In this document: positions 11,090 to 18,236 of the stretch, piece by piece
How positions within the stretch are numbered: position 1 is the stretch's first letter
Layout: every line of letters starts with the position of its first letter
NCBI GenBank assembly: GCA_017626495.1
Contig: JAGAIP010000003.1
Coordinates: 62,001 to 126,000 of the forward strand
DNA length: 64,000 nt
Source of the DNA: Clostridia bacterium
GTDB taxonomy: Bacteria; Bacillota; Clostridia; Christensenellales; Borkfalkiaceae
Direction: 5' to 3'
Made by a program: the position numbers and the translations under genes
The notes under the pieces: model-generated
The model's database searches: none
What the model saw: only the letters and a program-made list of their open reading frames with translations
Told to the model about the DNA's origin: nothing

Positions 11090-11585
11090 CCTCGTCTACC
11101 TCTTCGATAAATTCGTCGATCAATGCGCGGTGGTCGTCCGCATTGATTTCTCTTTGCAGCATTTTTTCGGAAAGAATGGAAGAAAGTTCGACGATTTTCG
11201 TCTTGACTTCGTCCTGTGCCTTTGCCTTTTCTGCCTCAGCCTCTCTCTTCGCCTGTTCTACGATCATATCGGCTTTGCGTTCCGCCTCGGAAACGATGCC
11301 GTCGCCGACCTGTTCTGCGCGAAGAATGGCGTTATCTAAAATGACCTTCTTCTCTGCGTCGGCGGAAGAGAGTTTTTCTTCCCATTTACGCTTATCGGCG
11401 TTTGCCGCTTCCTGCGCCTGTTCGGCGTCGGCATATTGCCGATCTATTTTTTTCTGCCGTTCCGTCATCATTTTTTTGACGGGGCGATACAGAAATTTTC
11501 TCAATATCACGTACAACAGGGCAAGATTACACAGTGAAATGATAATCTGCCAGATATTGACGGATATAACGTCCAACGTTGGCAT
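11073..11585 (-). CDS. atpF: ATP synthase Fo b subunit
   Basis: The peripheral stalk subunit, 170 residues. One N-terminal membrane helix (about residues 8-27, IWQIIISLCNLALLYVILRK) is followed by a long charged coiled coil rich in Ala, Glu, Lys and Arg. The ATG at 11585 is preferred because GAGGT lies 6 bases upstream; a TTG at 11597 would overlap that site. It ends in an acidic tail ([10 protein letters not shown]). Confidence 0.95.
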   Translation of the reverse strand: MPTLDVISVNIWQIIISLCNLALLYVILRKFLYRPVKKMMTERQKKIDRQYADAEQAQEAANADKRKWEEKLSSADAEKKVILDNAILRAEQVGDGIVSEAERKADMIVEQAKREAEAEKAKAQDEVKTKIVELSSILSEKMLQREINADDHRALIDEFIEEVDEDADGD

Positions 11586-11598
11586 AAACGACCTCAAA

Positions 11599-11922
<324 letters not shown>

Positions 11923-12807
11923 TTACTTTTTCTTTTTTGCTTCTTTTTTCTTCATACGCTCCTGATACAGATCGGCAGGGAATCCTCCCGATACGTAGAG
12001 CATAGTGAGCATGGCGAAGATGAACGCCTGCAAGCATCCGCTGAAAATGTCGAAATAGACGGACAAGACGGCAGGGATACCGATTTGCAGGAACGGAATA
12101 TCGCCGATGACGGGAATCCAGCCAAGCACGAGCCCCGAGAGCCCCTGCAACGCCGTTGCGACGAGAGCGGAAATGACCGTACCCGACAATACGTTTCCGT
12201 AATGACGGAAACTCATTGCAAGCGGAGTTGCAACTTCGCTGATGATATTGATGGGCGTGAACGCGACGATCGGTTCGGTAAAGCCTTTCAGATAATGCTT
12301 GACGCCGCCTTTTAATTTATAGTGCGTGATCAGGAAGAACACGAGAATCGCCCAGCCTGCCACGACGTTGATGTCGGAAGTGGGGGGATAAAGTCCCACG
12401 AGCGTCATCAGACTCGAAAATGCGGAGAGCGCAAGAATGGCGCAGATAAACGGAGAAAACTCCATGAAGAATTCCCCCATGTTGTCCTTTACAAGTCCGT
12501 CCACCTTTTCCACGATCCATTCCGCAACCAGCTGTCTCTTCGTTCCGCACTTCTCCTTGACGCCGTGCACAAGGAACAGACACAAAAACGCGATCAAGAC
12601 GAGCACGCACCACGAATTGACTTGCGATTCCGTGATGGGAAGGTCCTGAATCGGCATCGGAATCGTGAAGAAGATGATTGCACCGTGAATCGCCACGCCC
12701 TCGGAAGCAGGCGTGAACAGAACTTTCAGCGTCACCGCAAGGGCGAGCGGAAGAATGATCCCCAAAATATAGAGAATATCGACGATAAGGAATTTTTTAT
12801 CTTTCAT
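11923..12807 (-). CDS. atpB: ATP synthase Fo a subunit
   Basis: The stator channel subunit, 294 residues with about six membrane helices. The essential arginine lies in PLAMSFRHYGNVLSG. The C-terminus ends in a run of Lys (MKKKEAKKKK). The ATG has GGAGG 6 bases upstream and overlaps the preceding atpI-like gene by 11 bases. Confidence 0.95.
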   Translation of the reverse strand: MKDKKFLIVDILYILGIILPLALAVTLKVLFTPASEGVAIHGAIIFFTIPMPIQDLPITESQVNSWCVLVLIAFLCLFLVHGVKEKCGTKRQLVAEWIVEKVDGLVKDNMGEFFMEFSPFICAILALSAFSSLMTLVGLYPPTSDINVVAGWAILVFFLITHYKLKGGVKHYLKGFTEPIVAFTPINIISEVATPLAMSFRHYGNVLSGTVISALVATALQGLSGLVLGWIPVIGDIPFLQIGIPAVLSVYFDIFSGCLQAFIFAMLTMLYVSGGFPADLYQERMKKKEAKKKK

Positions 12808-13276
12808 TGTTCGCCTCCGGTTTCGGATCGACGGGCTCAGATTCGATGACCGTTTCGGATTCAGGAGCCGTTTCTTCGGATTCGATAGCCGACGGTTTCG
12901 CCTCTTTTTTCAAAACGATGGAGCGCACGGTAATGGCAATCCTCGGGAAAAACAGAGCGATGAGAACGGCATAGAGATTGAAACACTCTAACACGCCGCC
13001 CAAAACCGCGATGCCGAGCAGAAACAGAAGTCTGAGCGACTGCGAGAGCCGAACTGTGTTTCTCGCTCCCTTTTCCGTTTTCAACACTGCGACTTGCACG
13101 GTGTACGCCATCAAAAAGAAGTTGAGAATGCCTGCGCCTGCGCTCAAAAGATTGCCCCAGAGCACGGAAATATCCCACTTTCCCGTCAAAAGCCAGATAC
13201 CCTGCATGACGACGCTCAAAAGAACCGTACCTACGGCAACGTAACACGTTTCTTTCAGAACTGTCTTGTCTATCAT
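12797..13276 (-). CDS. atpI: ATP synthase subunit I-like membrane protein
   Basis: A protein of 159 residues with four hydrophobic segments at about 8-30, 35-60, 77-97 and 100-122, followed by an acidic Pro/Glu/Ser-rich tail. Position as first gene of the ATP synthase operon and the topology fit the AtpI family, which helps c-ring assembly and may bind Mg2+. The ATG at 13276 follows GGAGGAAACT and is preferred to a frame opening at 13297. The identification rests mostly on position and topology. Confidence 0.8.
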   Translation of the reverse strand: MIDKTVLKETCYVAVGTVLLSVVMQGIWLLTGKWDISVLWGNLLSAGAGILNFFLMAYTVQVAVLKTEKGARNTVRLSQSLRLLFLLGIAVLGGVLECFNLYAVLIALFFPRIAITVRSIVLKKEAKPSAIESEETAPESETVIESEPVDPKPEANNER

Positions 13277-13313
13277 AGTTTCCTCCGAATATATCACTCG
13301 TCTATTTTTATTT

Positions 13314-13343
13314 TGTCACAGAAAAAACAATTTTTTCGTGACA
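13314..13343. promoter_or_regulatory. Inverted repeat upstream of ATP synthase operon
   Basis: TGTCAC (13314-13319) and GTGACA (13338-13343) frame a run of As pairing with a run of Ts, giving a hairpin with one bulge. It lies between the preceding gene and the atpI start. It may terminate upstream transcription or be an operator; no clear promoter was found in the 79-base gap. Confidence 0.5.
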
Positions 13344-13355
13344 ATCTTTGCATAA

Positions 13356-13874
13356 TCAAAACGACCTGCGTTCGTTTGACCGTTCCGAACATCCGCATTT
13401 GTTTTTTCTCAGGAAAAAGTTTGCGAACGCATTCCCCGTACGAATCACGCATTTCATTTCGTAACGCAAGATACAGCCTGCAACGTCAAAGACGATCTGC
13501 GTCGCCATGAGAACCGGCATGAGAATCGCAAACAGTACGGAAATGAGTTGCGGGGTATCCGTTGCCGCGACGATGCTCTGTACGGAAAGATATGCGAGCA
13601 CAAGGTACATGAAAAACTTCACGATGCGGTATAAAATCTTTCCGACGCGTTTTACGCCCGATTTCGCCTTTGAACAATACACGGCGATATAGAATACGAG
13701 ATACACTGCCGTCGCGACGAGAATGACGGTATTGACGGTCCCGATGAGCCCTTCCGTATGCGCCGCATGCCATGCGGTATAGAAAGCCGTAATCAAAAGA
13801 AAGAGCAGTCCGCGCACAAAATTGATTTTTTGAAACGCGCGAATACTGCGTTCCAACGTTTCGGTTACTTTCAC
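13356..13874 (-). CDS. Integral membrane protein, unknown function
   Basis: A protein of 172 residues with about four hydrophobic segments (20-37, 43-66, 86-105, 112-132) and a basic Cys/Arg-rich tail. The GTG start at 13874 lies 1 base after the stop of the lipase gene and has GAGGT 5 bases upstream, so the two are co-translated. I do not recognise the family. Linked to the lipase by position only. Confidence 0.75.
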   Translation of the reverse strand: MKVTETLERSIRAFQKINFVRGLLFLLITAFYTAWHAAHTEGLIGTVNTVILVATAVYLVFYIAVYCSKAKSGVKRVGKILYRIVKFFMYLVLAYLSVQSIVAATDTPQLISVLFAILMPVLMATQIVFDVAGCILRYEMKCVIRTGNAFANFFLRKNKCGCSERSNERRSF

Positions 13875-13875
13875 G

Positions 13876-16047
13876 TCAACCTCTGCGCTTCTTGATTCCG
13901 AGCATAACGCCCATAGCGACGGCGCCTACGCCGACAACCGCAGTCGCGCTTGCGACAAGCCATACGATCCATTCGTCGGGATCGGGCAGATATTTAACTT
14001 TCACGGAACCTTCCAGCCGTCCCGTACAGGTATTTTGTCCTTCCAGGACGTAGCGGACGAGAACGTAATCGTCCCGTTTGACGTGTGAGAAGGAAACGAC
14101 TTTATATCCGTCGGGCGAGATGGTGAAATCGTCCCAACCTACCGTGAGGCAGTCGGCGGAATTCGGATTATCAAAGAACGCCTGCTGATCGATCTTAACT
14201 TGCGCCTGATCGAGATGATAGGACGTGTATTGACTGTCTCCCTTCGTGCAGGCGAACGTCTCCGACCTGTCGTCCTCGCTTATTTTTTCGTAAGTATGCC
14301 CCGTGGCGCTTCCCGTTACCGTTCTGACGTCAACCGCGTTGCATTGTTCCGCCTTACAGACGGATCTCTCCGTGCCGTCTGCGGTGCAGGTCGCATCGTC
14401 CTGATATGTATACGTTTCGAAGATATGATAATGTTCCACGATTCGGAAACGGAGGGTTATTTCACCCCAGAATTCCCCTTGTCCCGTGAGAACGATTTTT
14501 CCCTCGCCGACTGCGTTATTCTCTTCATACGCGACGGAATACTCATCTGAGGGAAGTTCGTTGCCCTCGTATCTGACGACAACCGAAGGCTGAACGGGAA
14601 CGCCGAAGTATTCGAACGAATCTCCGCATTCCGCTACGCAGAGGGTAAAATCGTTTTTGTACAGCTCGGAATCCCCTCTCGAACAATAGAGGTGCATACG
14701 TCCGTCCGATTCTTTGACGACTTCGGAATAATCGTGTCCGAGCGCGGTATGCGCATCGACCACGGTATCCGTTTCACCGCAGAAACAGGTCGCGGTCTTT
14801 GTTCCGTCCTGCGTACACGTCGCGTCGCCGTTGGAAACGTAGGCGTCGAATTCGTGCTCGTGCGGAAAATAGACGTCGAGGTACGCAAGATACGAGACGG
14901 GAGCGTGCCCATACACGATCTGATCTTTATGCGACGCAAAGAAATCCATCGTTTCGACAAAACCGCCGTGAGAGGCAATGTAAGCGAGCATTCGATAATC
15001 TTTCGCCCAACTTGAAATGATACTTGAAAGGGAATATCCCTCCTGATTCATGAGCAAGGGTACGAGATACTCGGTCATAATATCGACGGGCGCCTTATTG
15101 AAGTTTAAGGTCGTCCATTTTTTATAATAATCATCGCGCGTTTCCGTCCAGAGCGAGAGAGCCTCGACGAACTCCGCGGTGGTACTCAGACCGTTATAAC
15201 CGTTTCCCGTCCAGGTTTCCATGATTGCGCTCGCCTGTTCTCTCGCCGTTTCGGGAAGAACCGTCTCCGTTCCGTAGACGGAATATCCCCACGTTCTGAG
15301 AGGAATTTCGCTGATCACGTCGCCTGCAAGGCGGTAATTGAAGATGTTGTCGTATTCGACAGCTTTGGTGGTCGTAGAAGGAGACGCAAACGTGTATACG
15401 CAGAGGTTATCGCTCTCAACGAGCTCGCTCTGATTGAGTTTCGCGCCGACGAGATTTGCAACCGCACCTCCCCTCGAATGTCCCGTAACCCAGATTTTGA
15501 CGTTTTCTTTGCTCTCGGAAATGACGTCGCCGAGTTTATTGTACACTTCCCACGCGGCGGCGTTGAATCCGTCGTGTTCGGAAGAAGTTTGTCCTACGTT
15601 GAAGTTGGAATACCACTGCGCGTCCGCAGCCGTACCGCGCATGAATACGCCGTAGAGCGTATCGTTTCCGATCTGCTTTTTTGCAATCGTGTAGACCACG
15701 AAATTACAGTCGGAGTTGGTCGCCGTTCTCGTATAGTTTTCCTGCGTAACGACGGTAAACCCCATGGAAGATACGGCGTCCGCCGTTGACTCTGCCGTAT
15801 TGTAAAGCTGCGCGGAGAGCGCCATGGAGAGCTTTGCCACCTGACCGCGCTCTTCGTTGTCGGCAAAATAAGCATCCTTGTAATACGCCTGATAGGCGCA
15901 TTCTTTTCCCGACGCGACGTCGGTGTATGAAATTTCAACGGGAATCACCTCGTCTGTGCTTGCCTGTGCCCGACAAAACGCGGTTCCGAAAAAAGGAACG
16001 CAGAGGCTTACTACGGCCGATAAAGCCAAACCGATTTTGCGTTTCAT
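13876..16047 (-). CDS. Secreted, membrane-anchored class 3 lipase-like hydrolase
   Basis: A protein of 723 residues. Residues 1-30 form a signal peptide. The alpha/beta hydrolase domain (about 60-390) carries the nucleophile elbow GHSRGG at 189-194, typical of the class 3 (Mbeg1/fungal-type) lipase group. From about residue 400, two Cys-containing repeats start with HEHEFDAYVSNGDATC and HYHIFETYTYQDDATC, each with the pattern CTxDGT, C and TGH; such repeats are common on surface proteins of gut Firmicutes. A membrane helix near 692-715 ends in KKRRG. The enzyme would act outside the cell, tethered to the membrane. Substrate unknown. Its start overlaps the tsaD stop by 4 bases. Confidence 0.85.
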   Translation of the reverse strand: MKRKIGLALSAVVSLCVPFFGTAFCRAQASTDEVIPVEISYTDVASGKECAYQAYYKDAYFADNEERGQVAKLSMALSAQLYNTAESTADAVSSMGFTVVTQENYTRTATNSDCNFVVYTIAKKQIGNDTLYGVFMRGTAADAQWYSNFNVGQTSSEHDGFNAAAWEVYNKLGDVISESKENVKIWVTGHSRGGAVANLVGAKLNQSELVESDNLCVYTFASPSTTTKAVEYDNIFNYRLAGDVISEIPLRTWGYSVYGTETVLPETAREQASAIMETWTGNGYNGLSTTAEFVEALSLWTETRDDYYKKWTTLNFNKAPVDIMTEYLVPLLMNQEGYSLSSIISSWAKDYRMLAYIASHGGFVETMDFFASHKDQIVYGHAPVSYLAYLDVYFPHEHEFDAYVSNGDATCTQDGTKTATCFCGETDTVVDAHTALGHDYSEVVKESDGRMHLYCSRGDSELYKNDFTLCVAECGDSFEYFGVPVQPSVVVRYEGNELPSDEYSVAYEENNAVGEGKIVLTGQGEFWGEITLRFRIVEHYHIFETYTYQDDATCTADGTERSVCKAEQCNAVDVRTVTGSATGHTYEKISEDDRSETFACTKGDSQYTSYHLDQAQVKIDQQAFFDNPNSADCLTVGWDDFTISPDGYKVVSFSHVKRDDYVLVRYVLEGQNTCTGRLEGSVKVKYLPDPDEWIVWLVASATAVVGVGAVAMGVMLGIKKRRG

Positions 16048-17090
16048 GATATACTCCTGTCTTTGAGAGGGATCTGCGCCTTCGCGTTGACGGAAAGCGG
16101 AGCAAAATTCCCTGCCATATATTGAATTCGCCCTTCCGAGGCGATCATTGCGGCGTTATCCGTGCAGTATTTCTTTTCGGGGAGAACGAGCCTGATTCCT
16201 GCCTGATCGCAAGCAGATTTCAGTCGTTCCCTTAAATAACCGTTGGCAACGACGCCGCCGCCTGCCGTAACGGTTGCAACCCCCTTCTTCCGCGCCGTTT
16301 CGACCGTCTTTTCTACAAGGACGTCGAGCGCCGCGGACTGAAACGACGCCGCGACGTCGGCTCTTATTACGGGTTCTCCCTTTTGCTCTTTCGTATGACA
16401 ATAGTTGATGACTGCGGTTTTGAGTCCGCTGTATGAAAAACGCATTTCCCCTCCCTTGCACATTTTAGGAAAAGAAATACAAGGCTTGCCCTCTTTTGCA
16501 AGCCGTTCGATGTTCGGACCTCCCGGATAGGGAAGGGAAAGTACCCTCGCGCACTTATCGAACGCCTCGCCTGCCGCGTCGTCGAGCGTCGAACCGACGA
16601 GTTCGAATTCCGTTTCGGTCTTGGTATAAAGCACCGCCGTATGCCCTCCGCTCGCGAGCAGAGAGACGAAGGGAGGTTTCAGCGTTTCGTCGTCGAGGTA
16701 CGCCGCCGCAAGGTGTCCTCTGATATGATTGACGGCAATGAGAGGCACGCCGAGCGTATAAGCAAAGGCTTTTGCAAAGGAAAGTCCGACGAGAAGAGAA
16801 CCGAGCAGTCCCGCGCCGTAAGTGACGGCGACCGCGTCGATCTCCTCTTTCTCGATTCCTGCCGCGCGAATGGCCCTCTCCACCACCTCGTCGATTGCGA
16901 CCGCATGGACGCGCGAAGCGATTTCGGGAACCACGCCGCCGTAAAGCGCCTGCGTGGACGCGGAAGAGACGATTTCGTTGGAAAGGAGCTTTCTTCCGCG
17001 AATGATTGCCGCAGCCGTCTCGTCGCAAGAGCTCTCTATGCCCAGAATGACGGGATCTTGTTTGATTGTTGTTTGATAAAACGGACGCAT
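16044..17090 (-). CDS. tsaD: tRNA N6-adenosine threonylcarbamoyltransferase
   Basis: It transfers threonylcarbamoyl to A37 of tRNAs reading ANN codons, working with TsaB, TsaE and TsaC, which are not in this window. The protein is 348 residues with the ASKHA-fold N-terminus ILGIESSCDETA, PEIASRVH for metal binding and the nucleotide loop TAGGGVVANGYLR. The ATG at 17090 follows the prfB stop by 1 base, so translation is probably coupled; the ribosome site is poor. Confidence 0.96.
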   Translation of the reverse strand: MRPFYQTTIKQDPVILGIESSCDETAAAIIRGRKLLSNEIVSSASTQALYGGVVPEIASRVHAVAIDEVVERAIRAAGIEKEEIDAVAVTYGAGLLGSLLVGLSFAKAFAYTLGVPLIAVNHIRGHLAAAYLDDETLKPPFVSLLASGGHTAVLYTKTETEFELVGSTLDDAAGEAFDKCARVLSLPYPGGPNIERLAKEGKPCISFPKMCKGGEMRFSYSGLKTAVINYCHTKEQKGEPVIRADVAASFQSAALDVLVEKTVETARKKGVATVTAGGGVVANGYLRERLKSACDQAGIRLVLPEKKYCTDNAAMIASEGRIQYMAGNFAPLSVNAKAQIPLKDRSIS

Positions 17091-17091
17091 A

Positions 17092-18189
17092 TTACGCCTT
17101 TTTCAGATAATCTACGATGAACGCCTGAATATCTCCGTCCATGACCGCCTGAACGTTGCCGTTCTCGTAACCCGTTCTGTGGTCTTTTACGAGCGTGTAG
17201 GGGCAGAATACGTACGATCTGATCTGCGAACCCCACTCGATCTTCTTGACGTCGCCTTTGAGTTCGGCGTCCGCCGCCTCTCTCTCCTCGATTTGTTTCT
17301 CGATGAGACGGGAACGGAGGATCTTGAACGCCATTTCCTTGTTTTGGAGCTGAGAGCGTTCGTTCTGACAGGTAACCACGATTCCCGTGGGGAAGTGCGT
17401 GATGCGGATCGCCGTTTCCGTCTTGTTGACTTTCTGTCCGCCTGCGCCCGACGAGCGATAAACGTCGATACGGATGTCTTCCGACTTGATTTCCACTTCG
17501 TTTTCGTCCTCTATTTCGGGCATGACTTCCACGGAAGCGAAAGAGGTCTGCCTGCGTTTATTCGCGTCGAAGGGAGAGATGCGCACGAGCCTGTGAATTC
17601 CCTTTTCCGCTTTCAGATAGCCGTAAGCGTTTTCCCCTTCCACTTTGAATTCGACCGATTTGATGCCTGCCTCGTCGCCGTCGAGCCTGTCGATTTCGGT
17701 AACGCGGAATCCGTTCTTTTCCGCATATCTCAAATACATTCTGTACAGCATGGATACCCAATCGCACGCTTCTGTTCCGCCTGCACCCGAGTGCAGGGAC
17801 ATGAGCGCGTTTGAGTTATCGTATTTGCCGCGGAGCAAAATGCGGATACGCATCTCTTCGATATCGTTGGTCGCCGTTTGGAGCATGCTTTCGAGTTCGG
17901 GAACGAGTTCTTCCTCTTCCGTCTCCTCGATGAGGTCTACGATCTCCAAAACGTCGGAGATCGCCTTTTCGCACATATGATAGGAATCGAGCTTGCCCTG
18001 AATGGAAGAAGCTTCTTTCGCGAGTTTTTTATTCAGTTCCAGATCGTTCCATACGGCAGGGTCCTCCTGCTCCTTCTGAATTTCGGCAAGGCGCGCCTGC
18101 TGATTCTCGATGTCGAGCGCATATTTCGCCTCGCTCAAAAGGTCTGAAAGCTCTTTTACTTTTAATCTGTAATCGTCTGCTTTGAACAT
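17092..18189 (-). CDS. prfB: Peptide chain release factor 2, no programmed frameshift
   Basis: It releases peptides at UGA and UAA. The 365 residues carry the RF2 tripeptide SPF at 205-207 and the peptidyl-hydrolysis motif GGQ at 250-252. Most bacterial prfB genes need a +1 frameshift near codon 25 at an in-frame UGA. Here that region (AKYALDIENQQ) is read straight through with no stop, so the usual autoregulation by RF2 level is absent. Lies between secA (47 bases upstream) and tsaD. Confidence 0.97.
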   Translation of the reverse strand: MFKADDYRLKVKELSDLLSEAKYALDIENQQARLAEIQKEQEDPAVWNDLELNKKLAKEASSIQGKLDSYHMCEKAISDVLEIVDLIEETEEEELVPELESMLQTATNDIEEMRIRILLRGKYDNSNALMSLHSGAGGTEACDWVSMLYRMYLRYAEKNGFRVTEIDRLDGDEAGIKSVEFKVEGENAYGYLKAEKGIHRLVRISPFDANKRRQTSFASVEVMPEIEDENEVEIKSEDIRIDVYRSSGAGGQKVNKTETAIRITHFPTGIVVTCQNERSQLQNKEMAFKILRSRLIEKQIEEREAADAELKGDVKKIEWGSQIRSYVFCPYTLVKDHRTGYENGNVQAVMDGDIQAFIVDYLKKA

Positions 18190-18236
18190 AATTTTACCTC
18201 GTAACGTTTATTTTTTTATGGATAAAGGTTACGACT

